Source: Kofleriaceae bacterium (GTDB lineage: Bacteria > Myxococcota_A > Polyangia > Haliangiales > Haliangiaceae). Taken from it: a stretch of DNA of 64,000 nt. The notes under the pieces were generated by a model. That model ran no database searches, had not been told where the DNA came from, and worked only from the letters and a program-made list of their open reading frames with translations. The number at the start of each line of letters is the position of its first letter. Positions within the stretch are counted from its first letter, which is position 1. The translations under genes were made by a program, and so were the position numbers. The stretch lies in assembly GCA_018057825.1 (NCBI GenBank), contig JAGPCY010000002.1:309685-373684 (forward strand). Direction: 5' to 3'. Positions 1-9,302 of this stretch are shown one piece after another.

Positions 1-2
1 GC

Positions 3-3000
3 GGCATGGGCACGGTCTTCGCCGCCCACGATCGCGAGCTCGATCGCCAGGTCGCGATCAAGTTCGTCACGGTCGCCGACGCCGCGATGACCGAGCGGTT
101 CCTGGCCGAGGCGCGGGTCACCGCGCGTTGCACCCACCCCAACATCGTCGGGGTCCACGAGATCGGTCGGCATCGCGACGCGCCGTATCTGGTCCTCGAG
201 TACCTGGCGGGCGAACCGCTGACGCGGCTGGCCCGGGGACCGCGGCTGCCGGTGGCGCGCGTGCTCACGATCATGACCGCGGTCGGCCGCGCCCTGGCGT
301 GCGCTCACTCCCACGGCATCGTGCATCGCGATCTCACCCCCGGCAACGTCATGGTCCTGGCCGATGACGAGGTCAAGGTGCTCGACTTCGGCATCGCGGC
401 CTACGCGCCGATCGAGCTCGTCGACGACGACCTCGGGCGCACCACCGGTCGGCGCGTCGAGCACGCCGGGACCTTGCCGTACATGGCGCCCGAGCAGCTC
501 CTGGGCGGGCGCCTCGACGGTCGCGCCGACCTGTGGTCGTTCGGGGTCGTGCTCTACGAGCTGCTGGTCGGGCGCCGACCATTCGAGGGCGCCGACGACG
601 ACGCGCTGCGGGCCGCGATCCTCGATCCTGCGCGGCCGGCGCCGGCCCTCGCGCGCGCGCGCCCCGACCTGCCGGCCGAGCTCTTCGCGCTGGTGGCGCG
701 CTGCCTCGAGAAGTCGCGGTCGCGGCGCTATCGCACGGCCAATGAGCTGGTGGCGACGCTCCAGCGCCTGGCCAGCGGTCGGATGGCCAGCGAGCTGCCG
801 GCCTGGCTGGCGTCACGACCGTCGGCGGCCGAGAGCGATCGCGTCGCCCTGGGGCTGGTGCGGGCGCTAGCCGATCGCACCGACCGCGAGGGCATCGATC
901 TCCGCCGCACGCGGGTGTGGTCCGACGGCCGGGTCGAGCTCGCGGTCGGCGCCGTCGGCGCGTCGCCGGAGGAGGCCGTGCAGGTGGTCGCGCAGCTCGC
1001 CAGCCAGGCCATCGCCGCCGCCGGTGGGCCCCGCGACGGCCGCGAGCGCCGGCGCGCCCGGCGGATGCTCGGCACCCTCACCGCCGCCGCCCACCCCGAG
1101 CCGTCCCGACGACCGTCGGCCCGCGCGCTCGCAGGGCGCCTGGCCACCGCCCACGACGGACCTTCGCGCCGCACCGCGCTGGTCGCCTTGCTCGTCGTCG
1201 CGGTGACCAGCGGGTTCATGCTCGGGTGGCCGCGGCGCGGCGCGGCCCGTACCACCACGCCCATCGCCGCGCCGGTCGCCGCCCTCCAGCTCGAGCGGCT
1301 CGATCGATCGCTGGAGCGCTTGCGCGTCGCCGGCGATCCGGCGGCCGCCGAGGCGCTGTTCGCGCGCTTCGTCGCGCAGCCCGAGAACATCGCCGTGGCC
1401 TCGACGGCGTGGCTGCGGCGCGCGGCGCGCGAGCTCGCCGGCCGCGACCTCGAGGCGGCGCTGGCCAGCGCCGGCGCCGCCTACCTCGCCGCCCCCGACG
1501 AGCGCACCGCGACGCGCGCCCTGGCCGCGGTGGTCGAGGTCCAGCTCGCGCGCCAGCGATGGTTCGAGGTCGCCGCGGCCCTCGCCACGATCGGTCGGTC
1601 CGACGATCCCGCCCTCGCGCGCGCGGCGACCGCGGTCGCGCTGGCGACGCGGCGCCCGCTGCCCGACCAACCCCGCTCGGCCAGCGACGCGGCGGCGACC
1701 GCCCTGCGCCTGGGGCAGCGCGAGCCGCGCGCCGTCACCGCCGCGGTCACCCTCGACCTCGACGGCGACGGCCGCGACGAGATCGTCGCGCTCGACGGGC
1801 AGGTCGTGCGCGCGTGGCGACCCGGGGGCGAGACCCTGTGGCAGCGGCCGTGGCCACGCGCCGGCGACGCGCTGTGCGCAGGCCGCGACCCTCGCGGCGC
1901 GTGGCTCGCGATCGCGGGGCTCGCGGGCACCTCGCTATTCCAGGTCGAGACGCGCGCCACGACCGCGGTCCAGGACACCGTCGACGCCAGCGCCTGCGCG
2001 TTCGGCGACCTCGACGACGACGGCGCCGTCGAGCTCTACCTGACCCGGCGCGACGAGCTGGTGCGGCTCGCCCCCGACGCCGCCGGCGTCTGGCGCGCCA
2101 CTCGGCGATCCCTCGGGTCGGAGGCGACGGCGCTGGCCATCGCCGACCTCGACGGCGACGGGATCGACGAGCTGGCCCTCGCGGTCGGGGAGTGGCGCGC
2201 CTACGACGTTCGGGTCCTCGCCGGTCCGGAGCTGACGCTGGTCGATCGCGTGCGCCTCGGTCGGGTCGCCAAGCTCGCCGCCCTCGCGCGGGGGTCGGGG
2301 CGGGGCGCGGCCCTGCTCGCGTGCAAGGACGGCGCGTGGCCGAGCGCGGTGTTTCTGCCCGCGGACCGCCCGGCCGGCGCCGCCGACGGCTACCACCTGC
2401 TCGAGCTCGAGGGTGGACGCCTGCGCGTGACCGAGCACCTCGCCGACGAGCGCCTGTCCAACACCACCGGTGTGGACGCCGCGGATCTCGACGGCGACGG
2501 TCGCGATGAGGCGCTGGTGACCGACCGCGGTCGCGATCATCGGCGGGTCACGGTGGTGCGCGTCGGCGACGCCGGTGACCTAACCGCTACGGTCGTCGAC
2601 GGGGTCGCGGTGCTCGCGGCCGGCCCGGTCGGCGCCAGCGGTCGGCACGCCGCCCTCGCCGAGGTCTCCGGCCCGTCGGGGATCGAGACCTGGTGGCTCG
2701 GCCTCGGCGCCACGCCGGTGCCGCCGCTCCCGTCGCCTGGCGGGTCCACCCCCGCGCCGCCGCCGCCCGGCCTCGAGCCCACGATGGCCCGCACCTGGCG
2801 ACGGGCCGGTGACCTGGCGCGCGCCGGCGCCACCGCCAGCGCCCTCGCGGCCTACGAGCAGCTCGCCGCGGTCGCGCCCCCGGCGGCCCAGGCCCAGGCG
2901 CTGATCGAGGTGCTGGGCTTGCGACGGCGGCGCGGTGAGCCCCTGGCCGCCAGCTACGAGTCGCTGTCGGGCCGCGCTCCGCCGGGTTCGGCGGCGGAGC

Positions 3001-4502
3001 TGGCGGCCCTGCGCGCCGCGGTGACCGCGGCCGTCGACGAGGGCGAGTTCACCGACGCGGTCCGGTTGATCGATCGGGCCCTGGCGTCGCCGGCCCTCGG
3101 GGTCGCCGAGCGCACGACCTTGCAGGCCACCCGGGTCGGCATCGCGCCGGCCACGGTCGCGCTGTTTGATGGCGACGCTCTCGACGAGTCGTGGCGGATC
3201 GCCGATCCGGTCGGGGTCCGGCGCGACCCGGTGACCCGGGCCCTCGTCCTCGACGGGTTCGGCGCCGACGCCCTCGCCACCGTCGAGCTCGTCCGCAGCC
3301 ACGGCCCGATCGAGCTTGTCGTCGAGGGCACCGTGACCCGGGCCGAGTGGGCGGCCGGATTGACCTTCACGTTGCGGCCCCTCGAGGGCGCCGGGCCACC
3401 CCTCACGGTGCGGCTGCACGCCACCGGCGGCGGCAACCTGTACCAGCTCGTCGTCGAGCCGGCCCTCGCCCGCGCGGGACCGCGTCATGACGTGGTCGGG
3501 CGCGTGCCGGTGCGCGCGCGCGTGACCTGGCTGCCCGACACCGGTCAGCTCGTGAGGAGCGCGACGGTCGGCGGACAGACCGGGCACCAGACCGCGCGCA
3601 CCGCCGCCGCGACCGCGGCCGCCACGCGCTGGCGCCTCGAGGTCACCAGCACCAACGATTCGATCGCCCAGCAGCCGACCCGGATGGCGCTGTCCCTCGC
3701 GCGGCTGACCGTCGCCGGTCTCGCGCCAGCGCCACCGGCGGCCCCGCTGGTCGAGCCGCTGGTCGCCGCGCGCCGCGCGCTCGCCAACGGTCGGCTCGAC
3801 GAGGTGCCCTCGCTCCTGGCCGGGACCTCGGGGCCGGAGGCGACCCTGATCGAAGGCGTGCTCGCGTTGCGCCAGGGCGATCGTCGGGCCGCGGTCGCGG
3901 CGCTCGCGCGGCTCACCGGCGACGACGCGTGGCGCGTGCTCGCCCACCTGGTCCGCGTCGACGACGGCGCCCACGCCGCCACCGCCGGCGAGGCCGCCGG
4001 CCCGCAGCGCGCGTCGGTGATCGCGCGCGCCTGGGCCACCGCGGCGCAGCAGCACCTGCAGGCCGAGCTGGTCCAGCGCGAGCTGACCCAGAACCTGCGG
4101 GGCCTCGACCTCGACGCCGGCGCCGAAGCGAGCCACCTGCGACTCTTGCGCGGCCGCGCCTACGCCGCGATCGGCGAGGCCGCCGCCGCCGCCGCCGACC
4201 TCGACGCCCTGGCGCAGCCGGCCCGCCTCGCTGAGCTCCCCGAGACCCTGCGCGCGATCGTCCACCTCGAGCGGGCGCGGCTCGCGTCGCGCGCCGGGGA
4301 CCTCGACGCCGCCCGGGCCGCGCTGCACCAGGCCTTCGCTGTCAGCCCGTGGCCCGAGGCCACCGCCGATCTCATCCTGCTCGATCCTCTCCTGGCCCCG
4401 CTCGCCGCCGCCCCCGGCCTCGAGCGCGTCCACACCCTCGGACGACGCGTGGCGCAGCCGGGTCGCGCCCCCTCGAACCTCGCCGCCCTGCCGCCGCGCT
4501 GA
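3..4502 (+). CDS. Ser/Thr protein kinase with FG-GAP and C-terminal helical repeats (5' partial)
   Basis: The 5' end lies outside the window: the reading frame is open to base 3 and the first residues (G-M-G-T-V-F) are the end of a kinase glycine-rich loop. Counting from the Met at base 6, the kinase domain fills about residues 1-255, with the ATP-binding Lys in VAIKFV (K19), catalytic HRD (107-109) and DFG (from 127), so it should be active. One hydrophobic segment near residues 385-405 suggests a cytosolic kinase anchored in the inner membrane. The outer half has several DLDGDGxDE repeats (about 580-830), typical of calcium-binding FG-GAP/integrin-like propellers, then an Ala/Leu-rich helical-repeat region up to the end. 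Such long receptor-like kinases are typical of myxobacteria. Ligand and substrate cannot be inferred. The stop is followed within 10 nt by a hexamer repeat array. Confidence 0.9.
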   Translation, partial: GMGTVFAAHDRELDRQVAIKFVTVADAAMTERFLAEARVTARCTHPNIVGVHEIGRHRDAPYLVLEYLAGEPLTRLARGPRLPVARVLTIMTAVGRALACAHSHGIVHRDLTPGNVMVLADDEVKVLDFGIAAYAPIELVDDDLGRTTGRRVEHAGTLPYMAPEQLLGGRLDGRADLWSFGVVLYELLVGRRPFEGADDDALRAAILDPARPAPALARARPDLPAELFALVARCLEKSRSRRYRTANELVATLQRLASGRMASELPAWLASRPSAAESDRVALGLVRALADRTDREGIDLRRTRVWSDGRVELAVGAVGASPEEAVQVVAQLASQAIAAAGGPRDGRERRRARRMLGTLTAAAHPEPSRRPSARALAGRLATAHDGPSRRTALVALLVVAVTSGFMLGWPRRGAARTTTPIAAPVAALQLERLDRSLERLRVAGDPAAAEALFARFVAQPENIAVASTAWLRRAARELAGRDLEAALASAGAAYLAAPDERTATRALAAVVEVQLARQRWFEVAAALATIGRSDDPALARAATAVALATRRPLPDQPRSASDAAATALRLGQREPRAVTAAVTLDLDGDGRDEIVALDGQVVRAWRPGGETLWQRPWPRAGDALCAGRDPRGAWLAIAGLAGTSLFQVETRATTAVQDTVDASACAFGDLDDDGAVELYLTRRDELVRLAPDAAGVWRATRRSLGSEATALAIADLDGDGIDELALAVGEWRAYDVRVLAGPELTLVDRVRLGRVAKLAALARGSGRGAALLACKDGAWPSAVFLPADRPAGAADGYHLLELEGGRLRVTEHLADERLSNTTGVDAADLDGDGRDEALVTDRGRDHRRVTVVRVGDAGDLTATVVDGVAVLAAGPVGASGRHAALAEVSGPSGIETWWLGLGATPVPPLPSPGGSTPAPPPPGLEPTMARTWRRAGDLARAGATASALAAYEQLAAVAPPAAQAQALIEVLGLRRRRGEPLAASYESLSGRAPPGSAAELAALRAAVTAAVDEGEFTDAVRLIDRALASPALGVAERTTLQATRVGIAPATVALFDGDALDESWRIADPVGVRRDPVTRALVLDGFGADALATVELVRSHGPIELVVEGTVTRAEWAAGLTFTLRPLEGAGPPLTVRLHATGGGNLYQLVVEPALARAGPRHDVVGRVPVRARVTWLPDTGQLVRSATVGGQTGHQTARTAAATAAATRWRLEVTSTNDSIAQQPTRMALSLARLTVAGLAPAPPAAPLVEPLVAARRALANGRLDEVPSLLAGTSGPEATLIEGVLALRQGDRRAAVAALARLTGDDAWRVLAHLVRVDDGAHAATAGEAAGPQRASVIARAWATAAQQHLQAELVQRELTQNLRGLDLDAGAEASHLRLLRGRAYAAIGEAAAAAADLDALAQPARLAELPETLRAIVHLERARLASRAGDLDAARAALHQAFAVSPWPEATADLILLDPLLAPLAAAPGLERVHTLGRRVAQPGRAPSNLAALPPR

Positions 4503-4511
4503 CTCGATCAC

Positions 4512-4718
<207 letters not shown>

Positions 4719-4826
4719 CCCGTCCGTTGTGAGCGCGCCTACGTCGGTCGAACCTGATGTTCCCGGCCGCCCCCGCGGTCAGCGCCGGTCAGGGCCGCTT
4801 CCCCGGGGCGTCCGGCGCATCTCGGC

Positions 4827-4832
4827 TACGCT
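4827..4832 (+). promoter_or_regulatory. -10-like TANNNT box close to a start codon
   Basis: TACGCT ends 9 nt before the ATG at 4842 and there is no Shine-Dalgarno in between. This fits a short or absent 5' leader. No convincing -35 was identified. Confidence 0.4.
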
Positions 4833-4841
4833 CGACGTTCT

Positions 4842-5321
4842 ATGCGTCCAGCCTTCCTTGTCACCGCCCTGTCGACCCTGCTCGCCGCCACCGGCTGCAG
4901 CGACGACGCCGCCACCGTCATCGACGCCCCCCTCGTCGACGCTGCCCTGACCGACACGTCGGTGAGCGACACGTCGGTGAGCGACGGGCCCATCGTCCCC
5001 GATGCGCTCCCCGTCGACGCGACGCCCTCGACCGTCGTCGAGGTCCCGTGCGTGGGCGCCAACCCGGTCGTCACGATCACCGCCCCCGGCTTCGCGTTCA
5101 TGCCGATGGCCGCGACCATCGGCGTCGGCCAGGTCGTGCAGTTCCAGATGCCGGGCACCCACAGCGCGGTCAGCGGCACGCCGGCCGGCGTCTCAGACGG
5201 CCAGTTCTCGGTCGGGTTCAATCAGCAGAAGTGCCTCCGCTTCACCGCCGCGGGCGTCTTCCCGTACTGGTGCAATCCGCACCAGTTCACCGCGACGATC
5301 ACCGTCGCGCCGCCGGCTTGA
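4842..5321 (+). CDS. cupredoxin (plastocyanin-like) lipoprotein
   Basis: A 159-residue protein with a signal peptide ending in a lipobox (ATGC, Cys at residue 19), then an Asp/Ala/Thr/Ser linker with a 15-bp tandem repeat (SVSDT twice), then a compact beta domain. The domain has the type-1 copper layout: a His in GTHSAV and the C-terminal CNPH (Cys-x2-His), as in plastocyanin/amicyanin-like proteins. The usual axial Met five residues after the last His is a Thr here, so the site may be altered. It is probably a lipid-anchored electron carrier or copper-binding protein in the periplasm or on the outer membrane. No redox partner lies next to it. The ATG is preferred because the signal peptide begins there and a TANNNT box precedes it. 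Confidence 0.8.
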   Translation: MRPAFLVTALSTLLAATGCSDDAATVIDAPLVDAALTDTSVSDTSVSDGPIVPDALPVDATPSTVVEVPCVGANPVVTITAPGFAFMPMAATIGVGQVVQFQMPGTHSAVSGTPAGVSDGQFSVGFNQQKCLRFTAAGVFPYWCNPHQFTATITVAPPA

Positions 5322-5351
5322 TCATCCGGCGCCCGCGCGCGGGCAGGCCCG

Positions 5352-6902
5352 TCAGTCCTCGACCTGCTTGAAGAACCCCGCGAAGTCCGAGCGGCTGCGC
5401 CACCGCGAGGTGATGGCGCCGCTGCCGCCGCTGTTGGAGTCGTAGGCGTTGCCGTCGATGGTCTCGATGCGGTCGCCGTCGACCGCGGCGATGATGCAGT
5501 GGTGCTGGTAGGCGTGGAAGTAGCCGACGTCGCCCGGCTGCGGGTTGTTGGTGATGCGCTTCATCGAGCTGCACCGGTCGCCGCTCTTCCAGGTGCCGCA
5601 GGTGCCGCCCCCGGTGATGACCGCCCAGGTCGCGAAGATGCCGCACCAGCTCACGAGGCCGTTGGTGTTCTCGCTGTTCTTGCCCCACTTGATGTACTTG
5701 ATGATCTGCTTGGGAAACTCCGGGTAGGCGACCTCGAAGATCTCGGTCAGCGTCTCCCAGCCCTTGCGGGTCTTGTCGCCGGTCGCGTCGGGCTCGCCGG
5801 GGGTGTTGGACTCGACGGTCCCCAGCTTGGAGCGCGCCGCCATCACGATGGCCTGCCGCACCGGGTTGGCGATGGCCTTGTCGGCGGCGTGCTCGGGCGG
5901 CGCCTCGGCCGGCGTGGCAGCGGGACCCGCTGGTACGGGACCCGCCGATGGACCCGCCGACGGACCCGCCGATGGACCCGCCGGTACAGGACCCGCCGCC
6001 GGATCCACCGCTGGACCCGCCACCGCCGCCCCGGCCGCTGCGCCGCCACTCGCCAGCGCAGCCCGGGTCTTGGCGCCGACCACGCCGTCGGCCACCAGGC
6101 CGTGGGCCCTCTGGAACGCCACCACGGCAGCGCGGGTCCCGGGCCCGAACCTGCCGTCGACCGTGCAGGCGTGGCCGGCCGCGGTCAGGCGCCGCTGCAG
6201 CTCCTCGACCGCCGCGCCGGACGAGCCGACCGCCAGGGTCGCGTCGCCGAGCGATCCGCCGCCGCCACCACCCGGCGTCGAGTCGGGGGCACTCGGCTGC
6301 ACCTCGCCGAGCGGCATCGACGCGGCCGGCGCCGGCTCGCCGCCGAGCTCGCCGAACCCGAACCGGTGGACCCGTCCGATCGCGCCGGGTGCCCCGACGG
6401 TCACGGCCGCTGGCGCCCTGCGCACCATCGCGTCCGCGGCGGCGTCGGCCTCGCGCTCCAGCGGGTCGCCGGGCTCGCTGACCTCGCGCTTGGCCTGGGC
6501 TCCGGCCGCGCCGCCCTGCTGCACGGTGTGGGCGACCTCGTGGGCCAGGAGGTGCAGGCCAAACGGGTCTCCCGGCTGGTACTCGCCGGCGCCGAAATGG
6601 ACGTCATTGCCCGTCGCGAACGCGCGGGCCCCCAGCTCCGAGGCCGCGCTGGCCGACGCCTCGCCGGTGTGGACCCGCACCGCCGACAGATCGGCGCCCA
6701 GGCTGTGCTCGAACTGGGCCCGCTGCGCCTGCGGCAACCCGGCACCGGTCGAACCCGACACTCGGTCGAGGGCGCCCTCGACGTCGCCGGCGCTGCCGGC
6801 CGCCTTGCGGGCGATCCGCCCCGAGCGGGACACCTTGCCGGGTGAGATCCCCTCCGATGCCACCCCAGCGGTCGCGGAGCTTCGACGATCGTTTGCGCGC
6901 AT
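5352..6902 (-). CDS. DUF4157 (eCIS-core) protein with peptidoglycan-binding and Cys-peptidase-like domains
   Basis: 516 residues from the ATG at 6902; the frame stays open 25 codons further upstream, but that part is low-complexity Arg/Gly. Residues about 60-165 form a DUF4157 domain with the HEVAHTVQQ motif (HEVAH 121-125), a metallopeptidase-like signature found in proteins associated with extracellular contractile injection systems. Residues about 220-285 look like a PG_binding_1 domain ([11 protein letters not shown] ... DGRFGPGT). A Pro/Ala/Gly linker with 12-bp repeats (GPSAGPSA) follows. The last 140 residues resemble a CHAP or NlpC/P60-type fold, with a candidate nucleophile Cys in SWCGIF (420), a His pair (467-468) and IDGNA. 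The likely role is a secreted or injected cell-wall-cleaving effector. No contractile sheath or tube genes are nearby. Confidence 0.8.
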   Translation of the reverse strand: MRANDRRSSATAGVASEGISPGKVSRSGRIARKAAGSAGDVEGALDRVSGSTGAGLPQAQRAQFEHSLGADLSAVRVHTGEASASAASELGARAFATGNDVHFGAGEYQPGDPFGLHLLAHEVAHTVQQGGAAGAQAKREVSEPGDPLEREADAAADAMVRRAPAAVTVGAPGAIGRVHRFGFGELGGEPAPAASMPLGEVQPSAPDSTPGGGGGGSLGDATLAVGSSGAAVEELQRRLTAAGHACTVDGRFGPGTRAAVVAFQRAHGLVADGVVGAKTRAALASGGAAAGAAVAGPAVDPAAGPVPAGPSAGPSAGPSAGPVPAGPAATPAEAPPEHAADKAIANPVRQAIVMAARSKLGTVESNTPGEPDATGDKTRKGWETLTEIFEVAYPEFPKQIIKYIKWGKNSENTNGLVSWCGIFATWAVITGGGTCGTWKSGDRCSSMKRITNNPQPGDVGYFHAYQHHCIIAAVDGDRIETIDGNAYDSNSGGSGAITSRWRSRSDFAGFFKQVED

Positions 6903-7010
6903 CGACCCGATAGAGTGTGGACCCGCCGCTCCGTATCGCGCGCCGCGCCGCCGCCGCTCGATCGGCCGCCCGGTCACCCTCGGAGCGCGGCGCCATCATC
7001 GGCCTCGGTC

Positions 7011-7913
7011 GTGATAGCCTCTCGTTCGCGTCCGTCGCCGGCGCTCCGCGACATCTCGCGCGACATCTACGAGGACTTCGAGGAGGGCCACGAGGCCACC
7101 CTCGAGGCCTGCCAGTACCTCGCCAAGACCACCGATCACCCCAAGGTCCGCTCCGCCGTCGATCGCCTGAAGGCCAGCTCGGGCTCCGCGATCGACGTGC
7201 TCACGCGCGACGTCAACGAGTGGGTCGCCCTCGCTCGCGCCACCTATCGCCTCGACTGTGAGGCCATGACCAAGATGTGGGAGGCCTACTGCGAGCTCGA
7301 CTGGGAGCCCGAGGAGGACACCGACGTGTCGAGGGCCGACAGCACGGCGGCGTCGCTCCAGAGCTCCATGCGCTCGGCCATGGGGCCGCTGCTCGAACGG
7401 CTGCCGCAGCTCGAGGACCGCGCCAAGGCCCTGACGCGCCGGCGCGAGACGAAGGACAAGGCCAGCTCGCTCCTGGCCGACCTCGCGAAGGAGCGCGAGC
7501 GCCTCGACCGCCTGTTCCCGAGCCGCACCTGGCATGGGGTCAACAACCCCTTGCGCTTCTACGCCGCCGAGTGGGGCAAGCAGCAGCATCGCCGCATGGC
7601 CGCCAGCTATAGCTGCGACGTCAGCGACCAGCCCTTCGGCAGCGCCGGCCGCCCCGACTGCATCAAAGCTGATGCCTGCATGGTCCTGGAGTTCAAGTCG
7701 AAGAATGACCGGGCGGTGAACGCGGGGAAGAACAAGCTCCCAGACTACGTCGCGGCCGTCACGGCGTACTACGAGGAGCACGCGGCCAAGGGCACCGATC
7801 CGGACTCCGACCGCGGTGGAAAGGCGATCATGAGGGCTTTCGGGGAGCGGGGCTGCCTCAAGGACAAGCGGCTCCGACCTCGACAGGGACGTCAAGACCT
7901 ACGATATGTGTGA
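7011..7913 (+). CDS. putative nuclease-type toxin, PD-(D/E)XK-like; likely frameshifted near its 3' end
   Basis: About 300 residues, divergent from the upstream DUF4157 gene. The start is uncertain: the frame is open from 6915, GTG at 7011 is the first plausible start, and a TANNNT box overlaps it. Residues about 5-170 are helical and charged (coiled-coil-like), without a signal peptide. The C-terminal third has a Cys/Asp/Glu-rich block GRPDCIKADACMVLEFKSK, that is Asp, then Glu-x-Lys, as in restriction-endonuclease-fold toxins. The final 14 codons in this frame (after CLKD) have unusual third positions. The +1 frame from 7867 instead reads SGSDLDRDVKTYDMCDRVY and onwards to a stop at 7939-7941 with normal GC3 codons, pointing to a one-base indel between about 7834 and 7870. 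The toxin role is inferred from this motif and from the coupled downstream gene. Confidence 0.65.
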   Translation: MIASRSRPSPALRDISRDIYEDFEEGHEATLEACQYLAKTTDHPKVRSAVDRLKASSGSAIDVLTRDVNEWVALARATYRLDCEAMTKMWEAYCELDWEPEEDTDVSRADSTAASLQSSMRSAMGPLLERLPQLEDRAKALTRRRETKDKASSLLADLAKERERLDRLFPSRTWHGVNNPLRFYAAEWGKQQHRRMAASYSCDVSDQPFGSAGRPDCIKADACMVLEFKSKNDRAVNAGKNKLPDYVAAVTAYYEEHAAKGTDPDSDRGGKAIMRAFGERGCLKDKRLRPRQGRQDLRYV

Positions 7914-7942
7914 CCGCGTCTACAAGTGTGTTGAGAACTGAG

Positions 7943-8746
7943 GTGGGCGACCAGAATCCCATGATCGACTGCTTCCTGTGGGCCACGGCCGCGCCGCGCG
8001 ACGTGGAGCCGCTTATCGGGGCGATCTTTGAGGTCTTTGCCGCGTTCGATCAGCGACCATCGCGCATGTACCTCACGGTCGGAGGACGTACGCGCCCCGT
8101 CCGGTACAGCGCAGCCGCGCTCACGTCGGCAATCCGAGCACACGAGACCTGCCGCGTGCATGTCCTGTCGGCGCGCGAGCCGACCGTCGAGATCATGCTC
8201 TTCTTGCGCGAGTACCCGCCCTACCAGGCCAGCACGCTGGAGCGTCCCGTGATCTTGTCTACGCCCGCCACCGAGGTCGATGACGCGCGGATCATCGCGT
8301 TCCTACAGGCTGCCTGCGCGGTCTATCCCGTCGCCCATGGCGGCATCCTGCGGCCACCGAGCCGCGAACACGCCACCGCTGAAACCTGGCTGATCCTCAA
8401 CCAAGACCTCGACGCGGAGTCCCGCAAGCGCATCTCCTTCGACTCGAGGCATAGCGATGAGCTGACCAAGCTCCGCCGCCTCTACCCGGTCACGATCATC
8501 GGCCCGGCGATCTGGGCCACCCTGCCGCCGCTGCCCGCCACCGACCCGCCGCTGGTCGTGCGCGATCTCGCCGACTGCAAGATGATCACGGCCTGGCCGA
8601 CCCTCACCGACCCCCACGACCTCGACTTTCTGCTCGGCACCCGCGACCTCCGCCGCTGGCTCTGGCCCTACACGATCGGCAACCCGGCCGACGACCCGGC
8701 CAACACCGACAACCGCCTCAAGTGGGCCGAGCGCATCCCCTGGTGA
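7943..8746 (+). CDS. putative immunity protein (immunity-52/DUF3396-like)
   Basis: About 267 residues, cytosolic, with no signal or membrane segment. If the upstream gene really ends at 7941 after repair of the frameshift, this GTG lies 1 nt behind its stop; the ATG at 7961 is an alternative, and GTG 7910 (overlapping the unrepaired stop by 4 nt) is the longest choice. Features include MIDCFLWATA near the start, TIIGPAIWATLPPLP in the second half, and an Asp/Trp-rich C-terminus. This layout recalls the Imm52/DUF3396 immunity proteins that follow restriction-fold toxins in myxobacterial polymorphic toxin loci. That assignment is from memory and moderate at best. The tight coupling to the nuclease-like gene is the main support for an immunity role. 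Confidence 0.6.
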   Translation: MGDQNPMIDCFLWATAAPRDVEPLIGAIFEVFAAFDQRPSRMYLTVGGRTRPVRYSAAALTSAIRAHETCRVHVLSAREPTVEIMLFLREYPPYQASTLERPVILSTPATEVDDARIIAFLQAACAVYPVAHGGILRPPSREHATAETWLILNQDLDAESRKRISFDSRHSDELTKLRRLYPVTIIGPAIWATLPPLPATDPPLVVRDLADCKMITAWPTLTDPHDLDFLLGTRDLRRWLWPYTIGNPADDPANTDNRLKWAERIPW

Positions 8747-8759
8747 CCGCGCCGCGGAT

Positions 8760-9302
8760 CTAGCGGCCGAAGATGTAGATGGCGGCGTGGAAGTCGCTGG
8801 AGGAGAACTCGCCGATGCGGGCGATGAGGTCGAAGCCATCGCGCTTGCCGCCGAGCGAGCCGGGGGGCCGGATGGCGGCGAGGAGGTCGAAGGCCTTGGC
8901 TCCGACCTTGGGCGGCATGGGGAGGCCGGCGACGGCGCAGGCGAGGGCGGCGCGGTAGCGCGCGCTGTTGTCCGGGGTCTCTTGGTCCTTGGGGCCGGCC
9001 GCCTCGATCGCGACGTTCAGGAGTTGTTCGCGCTCTTCCGTCTTCCATTCGAAGGAGTAGGAGATGCCGAAGGTGAGCCAGCCCGGTGGGCCGGGGTCGG
9101 CGAGGCGCCAGCCCGATCGCCTGGGCGCGTCGAGCATCGTGGGCTCCGCCCCGGGGAGGCACGTGGCGACAAGGGCCGCGGCGTCGGCGGCATCGAAGGG
9201 ACGGGTCCAGCCGCGATGGGGCGCCTTGTCGCCACATGCGGCCACGCTGAGCGCGACGATCGCAGTGATGGCGCAGGTCGAGCGGGGCGTCGCGTGGCTC
9301 AT
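8760..9302 (-). CDS. hypothetical lipoprotein
   Basis: A 180-residue protein with an N-terminal signal peptide and lipobox (VAAC-G, Cys about 23). The mature part has no family I recognise; it contains a Trp-rich stretch ([16 protein letters not shown]) and a C-terminal [10 protein letters not shown]. Its ATG overlaps the stop of the upstream DUF4157 gene by 4 nt, so the two are almost certainly translated together. It may be a partner, chaperone or self-protection factor for that protein, which is inference from position only. Its 3' end faces the end of the putative immunity gene, 13 nt away. Confidence 0.65.
   Translation of the reverse strand: MSHATPRSTCAITAIVALSVAACGDKAPHRGWTRPFDAADAAALVATCLPGAEPTMLDAPRRSGWRLADPGPPGWLTFGISYSFEWKTEEREQLLNVAIEAAGPKDQETPDNSARYRAALACAVAGLPMPPKVGAKAFDLLAAIRPPGSLGGKRDGFDLIARIGEFSSSDFHAAIYIFGR

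Noticed and set aside
2580..4511. 643-residue minus-strand ORF under the first kinase
   Set aside because: Antisense shadow of the FG-GAP/helical part of the kinase; no motif, no start signal.
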